Assembly: GCA_031262385.1 (NCBI GenBank)
Contig: JAISHU010000104.1
Coordinates: forward strand, 1 to 49,026
DNA length: 49,026 bases
Direction of reading: 5' to 3'
Source: Mediterranea sp. (in: CFB group bacteria)
GTDB lineage: Bacteria; Bacteroidota; Bacteroidia; Bacteroidales; Bacteroidaceae
The stretch's first letter is position 1, and the number at the start of each line of letters is the position of its first letter. Shown here piece after piece: positions 27,620 to 37,238 of the stretch. Under the pieces are notes generated by a model. The model saw only the letters and a list, made by a program, of their open reading frames with translations. It made no database searches and was not told the origin of the DNA. The position numbers and the translations under genes were made by a program.

Positions 27620-28450
27620 CTATGGTTGTTTATCTAAATTATATACTGTCTCTCTCACGCATGCCGCCCACTCAACCGGAGTTTTCGACTTATCGAAAGT
27701 TTGCCACGGAATGGGCTTGCCAATGGTGATGGTAAACGTTTTATGACGATTCTTCATCATCTCGTCTGCCAGATAGAGCATGGCTATGTTAAATTTGATA
27801 CCGAGTCGCTTACATATATTGGCTAAGTTATAAAAGAAGTTTGAATTTTGTCCCTCGAAATGAATGGGAACGACGTCTCTTTGAAACTGCACACTTTTAA
27901 TGATGAAGGTTTTTTTCCATGCCACATCGCGGATGACACCGTTTTTGCGGCGCGAGCAGAGATCGGCAGGAAAAACAATCATTTGGTTGTCCGACCCGAA
28001 GCCGGCATCTACCATGCGGGGAAAGTCTTTGGGTTGACGTCCCACCTTATTAATAGGTATGCACAACGGCGCCAGTCCGTGCAAGTGCATCAGCAGGTCG
28101 TTCACCATGTATTTTACTTTTCCGTTGTAGAAAGTACCCAGCACATAGCCCAGTGCCAGTCCGTCTTGCCCTCCCAACGGATGATTGGAAACAAACGTGT
28201 ACAAGCCCTCTTTGGGAAGATTCTCTTCACCTTTTATAATAAGCTTGGTATCCAGAAAGTCCAAAGAAGCTTTCAGGAAATCTACGCCGACTTTATGCTG
28301 CGAGTCGCGTAAAAAAGGATTCAATTCCTCTTGATGCACGATTCTTTTAAGGTAAGAAACGACAAACGAAGGAATGTATTTACTTTGCTTCGGAGCTTTC
28401 TCCCGAAGTATTTTTTCCACATCAATCAAAAAAAGAGGTGCCTCAGACAT
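27620..28450 (-). CDS. glsA: PlsC-like O-acyltransferase, GlsA-like (glycine lipid biosynthesis)
   Basis: FVSNHPLGGQDGLALG (HxxxxD-like), ADLCSRRKNGVIRDVAWKKTF; ATG at 28450 lies 3' of a minus-strand TACTTTTG -7 element, so the upstream ORF-track start is unlikely. Confidence 0.8.
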   Translation of the reverse strand: MSEAPLFLIDVEKILREKAPKQSKYIPSFVVSYLKRIVHQEELNPFLRDSQHKVGVDFLKASLDFLDTKLIIKGEENLPKEGLYTFVSNHPLGGQDGLALGYVLGTFYNGKVKYMVNDLLMHLHGLAPLCIPINKVGRQPKDFPRMVDAGFGSDNQMIVFPADLCSRRKNGVIRDVAWKKTFIIKSVQFQRDVVPIHFEGQNSNFFYNLANICKRLGIKFNIAMLYLADEMMKNRHKTFTITIGKPIPWQTFDKSKTPVEWAACVRETVYNLDKQP

Positions 28451-28677
28451 ACCGTACGTTGTAAAGAATGGGCAAAAGTAACGCATCTTTTTAATTTCTC
28501 GCAATATTTAGTCCGAAAAGCACCCGAGAACTATCAAAAAGCGCCTAAAAACTATTATTTGATAGTTTTTCCCCTAAACTATGTCTGTTTTTAGCCTATC
28601 CGGATTTGCGGGATGCCCTACTTTTGTCACAGCAAAAAGAAAATGCACAAAAATTATAATATAAAAAAAGAACAAGT

Positions 28678-29181
28678 ATGAACAGTGTTACATTTCAAAA
28701 GGATTTAGTAAACATGCAAGATGAGCTGTTTCGATTTGCCTACAAGCTTACCGCCAACCGCGATGAAGCTGACGATTTACTTCAAGAAACGTCGTTAAAG
28801 GCGTTGGATAATGAAGATAAGTATGCTCCCGACACTAACTTTAAAGGTTGGATGTACACCATTATGCGTAATATCTTTATTAATAATTACCGCAAATTGG
28901 TACGCGAACAGACTTTCGTTGACCAAACGGATAACCTTTACCACCTTAGCTTGCCTCAAGACTCCGGTTTTGAGAGCACCGAAAGCAGCTACGACACCAA
29001 AGAAATGCGTCGAGTAGTCAATGCACTTCCCAAAGAATACAGAGAACCGTTCTCTCTGCATGTTTCGGGGTTCAAGTATCGCGAAATCGCCGAACGACTG
29101 AACTTACCCCTTGGCACTGTTAAAAGCCGAATCTTTTTTACCCGTAAAAAACTGCAAACAGAATTAAAAGATTTTATTTAG
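28678..29181 (+). CDS. ECF RNA polymerase sigma-70 factor
   Basis: DELFRFAYKLTANRDEADDLLQETSLKAL…FKGWMYTIMRNIFINNYRK…EYREPFSLHVSGFKYREIAERLNLPLGTVKSRIFFTRKKL. Confidence 0.93.
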   Translation: MNSVTFQKDLVNMQDELFRFAYKLTANRDEADDLLQETSLKALDNEDKYAPDTNFKGWMYTIMRNIFINNYRKLVREQTFVDQTDNLYHLSLPQDSGFESTESSYDTKEMRRVVNALPKEYREPFSLHVSGFKYREIAERLNLPLGTVKSRIFFTRKKLQTELKDFI

Positions 29182-29278
29182 AAACTGTTTTATGTAGACA
29201 TAACACTCATATATTAAGATTTCATAGGTATAAGCATGATTAGTGAAGATTGTACTCGCACGAGTACCAATCATACGC

Positions 29279-29312
29279 AAGAGGTCGAAGTGATTCGACC
29301 TCTTTCTTTTTA
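29279..29312 (+). terminator. Terminator after sigma factor gene
   Basis: AAGAGGTCGAA/TTCGACCTCTT followed by TCTTTTT. Confidence 0.75.
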
Positions 29313-29369
29313 AGCTATTTAAGAACTTGATAATAAGCAATCATTCAAAAATCCACTATCTTTGCGCCC

Positions 29370-30146
29370 ATGTTTGAAAACGAATACACAACGCGATACC
29401 GGCATGATTGCCGCCTTCTGCGCATCCTTTTTTTTGCAGGATGCATGTTATTGTGTACCCTTTCTCTCTCTTCTCAAACTCATCAAAACCAAACAATGAA
29501 AGAATTGAATGTAAAAAAAGTAAGCATAGCGAATGTGCCTGTAGAAAACATTCCGACTTTGCTTGATGCTGAAAAGATTGCTTTTCAGTCTGTCGATAAT
29601 GCTAACTGGAAGGAGTTTCCCTATGTACCGGACGTACATTTCCGCATTGCCTACACCGGCGATGCCATCGTGTTGAACTACCGCGTGAAAGAGGCTTCGG
29701 TGCGCGCCGTGGCTGCACACGACAACGGCTCCGTATGGGAAGATGCCTGCGTGGAGTTTTTCTCCGTTCCCGCCGGCGACGGCACCTATTATAATGTGGA
29801 ATGCAACTGTGCCGGAACGCTGCTTATTGCCGCCGGTCCCGACCGCAATCACCGTACCCCGGCTCCGCAGGAAGTACTCGACCAAGTATGCCGCTGGTCG
29901 TCGCTGGGACGCGAACCTTTTGCCGAACGGGTGGGCGACTGCTCGTGGGAGCTGGTACTGGTCATTCCGTTTACCGCGTTTTTCCAACATCACATCACTT
30001 CGATGCAAGGAAAAGAGGTACGTGCCAACTTCTATAAATGCGGCGATGCACTGCAAACACCACACTTCTTGTCGTGGAACCCCATAGATTTGCCAAAACC
30101 CGATTTTCATTGCCCTGATTTTTTCGGAACACTGCACTTTGAATAA
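29370..30146 (+). CDS. Carbohydrate-binding family 9-like domain protein, secreted
   Basis: VHFRIAYTGDAIVLNYRVKEASVRAVAAHDNGSVWEDACVEFFSVP…YYNVECNCAGTLL…FYKCGDALQTPHFLSWNPI. Confidence 0.85.
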   Translation: MFENEYTTRYRHDCRLLRILFFAGCMLLCTLSLSSQTHQNQTMKELNVKKVSIANVPVENIPTLLDAEKIAFQSVDNANWKEFPYVPDVHFRIAYTGDAIVLNYRVKEASVRAVAAHDNGSVWEDACVEFFSVPAGDGTYYNVECNCAGTLLIAAGPDRNHRTPAPQEVLDQVCRWSSLGREPFAERVGDCSWELVLVIPFTAFFQHHITSMQGKEVRANFYKCGDALQTPHFLSWNPIDLPKPDFHCPDFFGTLHFE

Positions 30147-32067
30147 TCCTCCCAACAGAAAGAAACAAGAGAGAGGCACCGCCTCTCTGCGCCGGCTACC
30201 AATGCTTATCGCTCTTGTAGTCGTGGTCTACTCGTGCGCCAGTGTAGGGCGGCTCGAAGGCGGACCCGTTGACGAGATGCCGCCGCGCTTTCTTTCGTCC
30301 ACCCCGTCGCCCAACGCACTGAACAACACCCGCCCCCGCATCTCCATACTCTTCGATGAATATATCAAATTGGACAAGCCGGGCGAAAAGGTTATTATAT
30401 CGCCCCCGCAAGTGATACAGCCCGACGTAAAAGCTTCCGGCAAACGCGTGGTTGTAGAACTGAAAGATTCGCTGAGACCCAACACCACTTACACCATCGA
30501 CTTTGGCGATGCCATTCAAGACAACAACGAAGGCAACCCGCTGGGCGACTTCAGCTTTGTGTTTTCGACCGGCGCGGTGATAGACTCCATGGTGATTTCG
30601 GGCACGGTGCTCAATGCGGCAAACCTCGAACCGGTAAAAGGCATTCAAGTGGGATTGTATGCCGACTTGTCGGATACCGCCTTTACCACCAAACCGCTGG
30701 AGCGTGCCGGACGTACCGACAGCCGGGGACGTTACAGCATCCGAGGAGTGGCACCGGGCAAGTATCGCATCTTTGCCTTGCAGGATGCCGACCGCAACTA
30801 TCACTTCAACCAGCCGGTGGAAGTGATTGCGTTCTACGACAGCTTAATCATCCCTTCCATGGAAGAGCGCATGCGCATGGACACCGTGTGGAAAGACACC
30901 ATTACCATAGATACCGTCATCGCGCGGAAGTACACACACTACCTGCCCGACGACCTCTTGCTGCGCACCTTCAAAGAACATGTATCCTCGCAACGGCTGG
31001 CACGCAGCGAACGCCCCGAAGCACATAAGTTCTCGCTCTACTTCACCGCCCCTGCCGACACCCTGCCGCTGCTGAAAGGGCTGAACTTCGATGCCGACAA
31101 TGCCTTTGTGGTGGAAAAGCCCACCGGACGCATCGATACCCTCACCTATTGGATAAAAGACTCGCTGATATATAAGATAGATACGCTGAAGATGAGTTTG
31201 GAATACCTCTATACCGACTCGCTGAAGCAGTTGGTGCCCCGCACCGACACCTTGAAACTCGCCTCGCGTGCCAGACCCAAAGCTTCGCAGGAGAAAGATA
31301 AAAACAAGAAAAAGAAAAAAGGCGAAGAGGCTGCCGACTCCATCCCGAAGATAGAGTTTCTGACAATGGACGTGTACGCACCGGCAACCATGGATATATA
31401 CGACTACCTCAGTCTGTCGTTTCAAGAGCCGATAGCTTGGTTCGACAGCGCCGGCATCCGACTGGAACACAAGGTAGATAGCCTTTGGGAAGCAATGCCC
31501 TACCGGTTTGCGAAAGATTCCATCGACATCAAACGATACAACCTGCTGGCGGACTGGGGTGCCGGACAGAGCTACGCCTTCACGGTCGACTCAACGGCAT
31601 TCCACGGATTGTACGGCTTGTTTACGGCACCCGTCCGCAAAGAGTTTGCCATAAAAAAACTCGATGAGTACGGACAAATATTCTTCAACATCGAAGGCGC
31701 CGAATCCACGGCGTTCGTCGAACTGCTCGACGGCAGCGACAAAGTGGTTCGCACAGTGCCGGTAACGAGTGGCAAAGCCGATTTCTATTTCCTCAATCCG
31801 GGAAAGTACGGCGCACGATTAATTATAGACACAAACAAAAACGGAGTATGGGACACGGGCAATTATGCGAACAAAATACAGCCCGAAATGGTTTACTATT
31901 ATACACAAGTGCTGGAGTTGAAAGCAAACTTCGACTTAACGCAGGATTGGAACCTTACCGCCCAACCGTTGGATAAGCAAAAGCCCGATGAACTTAAAAA
32001 ACAAAAACCCGATGAAGACAACAAAAAGAGAAAGCAAAACAACCGGAATAGCAGCAACCGGCGCTAA
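30139..32067 (+). CDS. Ig-like (Big_5) domain lipoprotein
   Basis: CASVGRLEGGPVDEMPPRFLSSTPSPNALNNTRPRISILFDEYIKLD…PNTTYTIDFGDAIQDNNEGNPLGDFSFVFSTG. Confidence 0.85.
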   Translation: MNNPPNRKKQERGTASLRRLPMLIALVVVVYSCASVGRLEGGPVDEMPPRFLSSTPSPNALNNTRPRISILFDEYIKLDKPGEKVIISPPQVIQPDVKASGKRVVVELKDSLRPNTTYTIDFGDAIQDNNEGNPLGDFSFVFSTGAVIDSMVISGTVLNAANLEPVKGIQVGLYADLSDTAFTTKPLERAGRTDSRGRYSIRGVAPGKYRIFALQDADRNYHFNQPVEVIAFYDSLIIPSMEERMRMDTVWKDTITIDTVIARKYTHYLPDDLLLRTFKEHVSSQRLARSERPEAHKFSLYFTAPADTLPLLKGLNFDADNAFVVEKPTGRIDTLTYWIKDSLIYKIDTLKMSLEYLYTDSLKQLVPRTDTLKLASRARPKASQEKDKNKKKKKGEEAADSIPKIEFLTMDVYAPATMDIYDYLSLSFQEPIAWFDSAGIRLEHKVDSLWEAMPYRFAKDSIDIKRYNLLADWGAGQSYAFTVDSTAFHGLYGLFTAPVRKEFAIKKLDEYGQIFFNIEGAESTAFVELLDGSDKVVRTVPVTSGKADFYFLNPGKYGARLIIDTNKNGVWDTGNYANKIQPEMVYYYTQVLELKANFDLTQDWNLTAQPLDKQKPDELKKQKPDEDNKKRKQNNRNSSNRR

Positions 32068-32890
32068 ACGCATCTCCCGTATCATTCTTCTTTTAACCGC
32101 ACTCCTGCTGGCTGTGCCCACTGCCCATGCGCAGTGCACGGCAATGAACGAAGCCTTTCAGTCCGGCGAAAAGGTGGGCTACGACCTCTATTTCAACAAA
32201 TCGTTTATTTGGGTGAAGGTGGGATATGCCAGCTTGGCAACCACCTCAACGACGTTCGACAACCGGGCTGCCTACCGCATGGACATGTTGAGTGTCAGCA
32301 GCAAGGCGGTCGATATCTTTTTTAAGATGCGCGATACCCTGACCTGCTACGTCAGCCAAGAGTTGGAGCCGCTCTACTTCCGCAAAGGTGCTGAAGAGGG
32401 CAAACGATATACCATCGACGAAGCATGGTTTAACTACACCGACGGAGTGTCGCACATCAAACAGCGGCGCACATGGCCTCGCGGCGAACGTGCCGTTGAA
32501 GAGATGGAGTACAGCGACAGCCGTTGCATCTTCGACATGCTGAGCATTCTCGCACAAGCCCGCTCGTACGACCCCACCCACTACACCGTGGGACAACGCA
32601 TCTTGTTCCCCATGGCAACTGGTCGGCGGGTGGAAGAGCAAACCCTGATTTATCGCGGTAAACAAAACATCGACGCCAACGACGGCATCACCTACCGTTG
32701 CTTAGTATTCTCGTTTGTGGAATACGACAAAAAAGGTAAAGAGAAAGAGGTTATCACCTTCTTTGTGTCCGACGACAAGAATCATCTCCCTATCCGCCTC
32801 GACCTCTACCTCAACTTCGGCGCCGCAAAAGCCTTCCTGAAAAATGTCACAGGCATGCGTCATCCCATGACGGCGATGGTAAAAGAGTGA
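32012..32890 (+). CDS. DUF3108 domain protein
   Basis: AFQSGEKVGYDLYFNKSFIWVKVGYASLAT…TYRCLVFSFVEYDKKGKEKEVITFFVSDDKNHLPIRLDLYLNFGAAKAFL. Confidence 0.83.
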   Translation: MKTTKRESKTTGIAATGAKRISRIILLLTALLLAVPTAHAQCTAMNEAFQSGEKVGYDLYFNKSFIWVKVGYASLATTSTTFDNRAAYRMDMLSVSSKAVDIFFKMRDTLTCYVSQELEPLYFRKGAEEGKRYTIDEAWFNYTDGVSHIKQRRTWPRGERAVEEMEYSDSRCIFDMLSILAQARSYDPTHYTVGQRILFPMATGRRVEEQTLIYRGKQNIDANDGITYRCLVFSFVEYDKKGKEKEVITFFVSDDKNHLPIRLDLYLNFGAAKAFLKNVTGMRHPMTAMVKE

Positions 32891-32920
32891 AAGAGTAAGT
32901 ACACTCGCTTAACGAAACTC

Positions 32921-33102
32921 TTAACTCGGCAAGTTAACACGCTATATCGGTAGTTTATAGCGATTATTCCGGCAAGTTATTTTATTATCTCAGTGATTCA
33001 CGTTTGTCAAACAAGTGATTCACGTTCGCCAAACAGGTGATTCACAAATGCCAAACAGGTGATTCACAAACGTCAAACAAGGAGTTGCCGCAATGAAACA
33101 CT
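32921..33102 (+). repeat. Locus C: 22-bp periodic intergenic repeat between convergent genes
   Basis: gtgattca at 32993, 33015, 33037, 33059 (exact 22 bp) with degenerate unit at 33081; ggcaagtta-type cores at 32928, 32949, 32971. Confidence 0.92.
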
Positions 33103-33106
33103 TCTT

Positions 33107-33856
33107 CTACAAAATGCCCAGCCGCAATGCCACCGCAATACCCTCGTGTATGTTGGAAACGTGCAGCTTTTGATGTAACAATTTACGTTTGCACCCTTTT
33201 ATCGTACTCATCGAAACCTTTAGCATACATGCGATGTCGGCGTTGAGATAACCTTGCGCCGTCAGTCGCAGAATCTTTTTTTCGCGAATCGTAAGCCGAT
33301 GATAACGAATCGTCTCCCACTTACCCATGCCGGTACGTACATAGCGCGTCAACCGTTCCATATCCCATATAGATGCCGTATGTGTTACCGGAAACAAGGA
33401 GTGCGAAACCGTACACACGCCCACATGTGTCTCGGAGGCATGATTTTCCCACAACGGGTAGCAGCAGATGCTTATCCAATGGCTCTCTCCGCACCTGTTT
33501 TCGATAGGAAGCGTCAGTTCGGCGTGGCAGTTTTGCTGCCCATAGAGATTCAGATCACTGTACTTGATTAAGGTATCTTTGTAAGCGAGTTAGGCGGAGA
33601 GGAGATCTTTCCTGTGCAACACTCTTTTGAAGAACATAAAACCCTCGCGCATCATTTGTTCGGGCAGATGCTTACCCAACGCCAAGTTGTGCGGCATTAC
33701 ATGCACTACACTCTCCTTCGAGATATCTACCAGCAACAGCGCATGGTTTTGAGTATGGAGGGGAGCATCGGACAACACTCGGTAAGCTTTTAATAAATTG
33801 GTGTCTATCATGGATGGTAGGTGTATAATTAAGATTGTGGCAAACATACAAAACAA
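33107..33856 (-). pseudogene. LuxR-type HTH regulator interrupted by a single in-frame TAA
   Basis: ORFs 33856-33590 and 33454-33107 are in the same frame; reading through TAA (33590-33592) gives …HRKDLLSA*LAYKDTLIKYSDLNLYGQQNCHAELTLPIENRCGESHWISICCYPLWENHASETHVG…LTIREKKILRLTAQGYLNADIACMLKVSMSTIKGCKRKLLHQKL. Confidence 0.82.
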
Positions 33857-34029
33857 AAAAGTATTCCGCCAAATCTCCTTAACAAATAAAACAACTTACG
33901 CAATGGCAAAAAATGGAAAAATAGCGACTTATTATACTTAAGATACCCCCATTTTATTTGCACTCGGACAAGCAAGCCGCTATATTTGCTGCGACAATCT
34001 TATTGTCTAATAATTCAATTAATACAAGT

Positions 34030-35298
34030 ATGAAAGCATTAAAATTGATTTCCTCCGCAGTGCTGCTTATAGTAGTCGCTGCTTGTACCAATGAGGTACT
34101 CTCTCCCGTCATTCCTGAAATAGCCCCTACCTCTCCTGCCGTGCGAGAGCCGACCAGCCGTATTGACCCGTCACTCTCTATACGGGAACAGCAGATGACC
34201 GACGGAAATAATGTTTTTGCTTGGGATTTGTTCCGACAGATTGTAAAGACGGAGAAAAATAAAAACATTTTTATTTCTCCGCTAAGTGCTTCGTACGCAC
34301 TCTCTATGCTGGGTAACGGTGCGGCAAGTTCTACGCTGGAAGAGCTGAAAGCGGTTTTAGGTTCGACCGATTACAGCATGACAGAGATAAATGCCTACTA
34401 TAAGAAACTCACCGAATATCTACTGAAAGCCGACGGAGCGACGGTTCTCGGCATCGCTAATTCGCTGTGGATGAACAAAGATTTTACACCTTACGACACC
34501 TTTGTGAAAACAAACAAGGATTCTTATCAGGCGGAAGTTCAATCGCTGGACTTTGCACAACCCGCCTCGCGTAAAACTATCAACGATTGGGTGAGCGATA
34601 AAACATACAAATATATTCCGGAGTTATTGGATAAACTTTTACCTACTGACATTTTGTTTCTTATCAATACGCTCTATTTCGATGGTTTGTGGTCTACGCA
34701 ATTCCAAGAATCGAAAGGTGACTTCACAGGCAGCAACGGCACTAAGATAACCACCCAGTGCTTGACGAACGAAAAATATTACCGTTACTACACCGGCGAT
34801 GGCTTGCAAATAGCCGAACTGCCATACGGCAACGAAACGTACAGCATGGTGATGGTCTTACCCGAAGCAGGGCTTACGTTGCAACGCGCGTTGGAAAAGT
34901 GTGCGGCAAACTGGAATAAGTTTAGTAGCGGGTTGAAAGAAACGTTGCTCCGCATGAGCTTACCTACATTCAAAATGGATTACAGCCGTGAGCTGACAGA
35001 TGACCTGAAGGCATTGGGAATGACCCGTAGCTTCTCGGTTGAGGCTGATTTCTCGGCATTAGCCAAAGCTCCGTTAATGGTTTCAGAGGTGCTACAAAAA
35101 ACGAAGATAGATGTGAATAAATACGGGACCACCGCGGCAGGAGCAACCGTAATCAAGATGGGACTTACCTCCCCGGGCAATGAGGTCGTAAAGCCTACCC
35201 CAGTTGATTTCATTGTAAACCGCCCATTCTTATTTGCCATCCGCGAGAATAGCACAAACGCGTTACTCTTTATCGGACAGATTGAAGAATTGAAATAA
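34030..35298 (+). CDS. Serpin family protease inhibitor, lipoprotein
   Basis: MKALKLISSAVLLIVVAACTNE lipobox; NIFISPLSASYALSMLGNGA; INDWVSDKT; FLINTLYFDGLWSTQF; VNKYGTTAAGATVIKM hinge; VNRPFLFAIRENSTNALLFIGQI. Confidence 0.93.
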   Translation: MKALKLISSAVLLIVVAACTNEVLSPVIPEIAPTSPAVREPTSRIDPSLSIREQQMTDGNNVFAWDLFRQIVKTEKNKNIFISPLSASYALSMLGNGAASSTLEELKAVLGSTDYSMTEINAYYKKLTEYLLKADGATVLGIANSLWMNKDFTPYDTFVKTNKDSYQAEVQSLDFAQPASRKTINDWVSDKTYKYIPELLDKLLPTDILFLINTLYFDGLWSTQFQESKGDFTGSNGTKITTQCLTNEKYYRYYTGDGLQIAELPYGNETYSMVMVLPEAGLTLQRALEKCAANWNKFSSGLKETLLRMSLPTFKMDYSRELTDDLKALGMTRSFSVEADFSALAKAPLMVSEVLQKTKIDVNKYGTTAAGATVIKMGLTSPGNEVVKPTPVDFIVNRPFLFAIRENSTNALLFIGQIEELK

Positions 35299-35329
35299 GT
35301 TCTAAACTACACTCACACCCCGTTTTATC

Positions 35330-35968
35330 ATGAAACAGTTATTTGCCCTTACACTTTTTGCCCTCACCCTGTCTTCCACGGCTTGGTGTCAAGAGAAAAC
35401 TATGGAACTACGTTTTCGTGCGGGTGGTGCCGCCACCTTTTTATTACATAGTCACAACGATTCCAAATATAGTAGCGACACCTATGGTGGCTTACAGCCT
35501 TCGTTCAATTTTGGCATCGAAGCATCGCACTTCTTTTCGGCTAACAAAGAGTTGCTGTTCGGTGTGCAATATGCACGTGTCAGCGGACGGGAACAAAGAT
35601 CTAAAGATTACCTTGTCGCAGCTCCCGGACAGTTTTCGCCCAATCATAGTTTCTCCGGCGAAAAATTAGTCTTCCATGCGCTAACCGTCCCTGTGCAGTA
35701 TCGGTATAGTTTCAAGAAATACTTTTATGTGGACGGCGGTATATTCTTGGATGTGACAACCGCAAAGGAGCAAACTACCGGCGTTACGGTAGGACCGGGT
35801 GTGGGTGTAGGTATTCGTTACCCGCTCTCTAAAGAGTTCTCGATATCGTTTTACCCCAACGGTCGCTTGACTTTCTGGGGAGGAACAAGGGCTATGTTGC
35901 AAGGTAATATCGAATTGAATGTGGCATACCGAATACCGTTTAAGATACAACGGCTGTCGGAAAAGTAA
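35330..35968 (+). CDS. Outer membrane beta-barrel protein
   Basis: Signal peptide plus amphipathic strands (FNFGIEASHFFSANKELLFGVQYARVSG…VPVQYRYSFKKYFYVDGGIFLDV). Confidence 0.75.
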   Translation: MKQLFALTLFALTLSSTAWCQEKTMELRFRAGGAATFLLHSHNDSKYSSDTYGGLQPSFNFGIEASHFFSANKELLFGVQYARVSGREQRSKDYLVAAPGQFSPNHSFSGEKLVFHALTVPVQYRYSFKKYFYVDGGIFLDVTTAKEQTTGVTVGPGVGVGIRYPLSKEFSISFYPNGRLTFWGGTRAMLQGNIELNVAYRIPFKIQRLSEK

Positions 35969-36041
35969 TGCGCTTCCTCCCCAAAATCAACGAAAAGAGA
36001 AGATTGTTTCCTACCTTTGCGGGCAAAAATAGCCAAACAAA

Positions 36042-36623
36042 ATGGAACATCGCTACGTATTCGCCACCAACAACGCCCACAAATTGGACGAAGTGCGTGC
36101 TATGATGGGCAAGCAAATTGAATTGCTCAGCCTGAAAGATATTCATTGTTACGACGACATCCCCGAAACAGGCTCTACACTCGAAGAAAACGCGCTGCTC
36201 AAAGCCCGCTATGTGTACGAGCACTTCGGAATGGATTGCTTTGCTGACGACACCGGGCTGGAAGTGGATGCACTGGGCGGTGAGCCGGGTGTCTATTCGG
36301 CACGCTATGCCGGCGACGCACACAACTCCGACGCCAATATCCGCAAACTACTCTGCAACCTCAAAGGGAAAGAACTTCGCACCGCCCGCTTTCGTACGGT
36401 GTTTGCCCTGATTGTGGACGGCAAAGAACACCTGTTCGAAGGCACCATCGAAGGCACCATCTTAACGGCACGCCACGGCACCCGGGGCTTTGGCTACGAC
36501 TCGGTGTTTGTGCCCAACGGATACACACAAACATTTGCCGACATGAATGCGGAGCTCAAAAATCGCATCAGTCATCGCGCCGTTGCAGCCGGTAAACTGG
36601 CACAGTTTCTTAGCAAAATCTGA
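36042..36623 (+). CDS. rdgB: Non-canonical purine NTP diphosphatase (RdgB/HAM1)
   Basis: [67 protein letters not shown]. Confidence 0.95.
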   Translation: MEHRYVFATNNAHKLDEVRAMMGKQIELLSLKDIHCYDDIPETGSTLEENALLKARYVYEHFGMDCFADDTGLEVDALGGEPGVYSARYAGDAHNSDANIRKLLCNLKGKELRTARFRTVFALIVDGKEHLFEGTIEGTILTARHGTRGFGYDSVFVPNGYTQTFADMNAELKNRISHRAVAAGKLAQFLSKI

Positions 36624-36713
36624 CATTTGCCCTTTTTATCGGTCATTCAGACAACGAACCGCTTGGCGTGTTGGAAAAATGATTAACTTTGCGCGACCAC
36701 TAAACAAGCAAAG

Positions 36714-37205
36714 ATGAAAAAAATTATTAATCCTTGGAAAGAGATAGAAGGTTACAACTGCTTCGGATGTGCACCCCATAATCCCGCCGGTCTGCAAATG
36801 GAGTTTTACGAAGACGACGAAGAGATTGTAAGCATCTGGAAACCTCAGCCGCAATACCAAGGTTGGCTCAATACGTTGCACGGAGGCATACAGGCTGTAT
36901 TGCTGGACGAAATCTGTGCGTGGGTAATTGTACGACGGATGCAAACTTCCGGCGTAACTTCCAAAATGGAAACACGTTACCGACATCCCATATCGACCAA
37001 CGACTCGCACGTGGTATTGCGTGCCGCTATTCGCGAACAGCGGCGCAACATTGTGCTTATCGACGCCAAACTCTACAACGCCGACGGTAAACTTTGTACC
37101 GAAGCACTTTGTACCTACTTTACCTATCCGCGCGAACAAGCCGAACGCGAAATGATGTTTCGCGGATGCGACACCGAAACGGAAGAAATATTACCGCTCC
37201 TATAA
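36714..37205 (+). CDS. PaaI family (hotdog) thioesterase
   Basis: CFGCAPHNPAGLQMEFYEDDEEI…WLNTLHGGIQAVLLDEICAW. Confidence 0.87.
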   Translation: MKKIINPWKEIEGYNCFGCAPHNPAGLQMEFYEDDEEIVSIWKPQPQYQGWLNTLHGGIQAVLLDEICAWVIVRRMQTSGVTSKMETRYRHPISTNDSHVVLRAAIREQRRNIVLIDAKLYNADGKLCTEALCTYFTYPREQAEREMMFRGCDTETEEILPLL

Positions 37206-37238
37206 ATGCAATCTTATTTTTAAAATCAGACAACGCGT

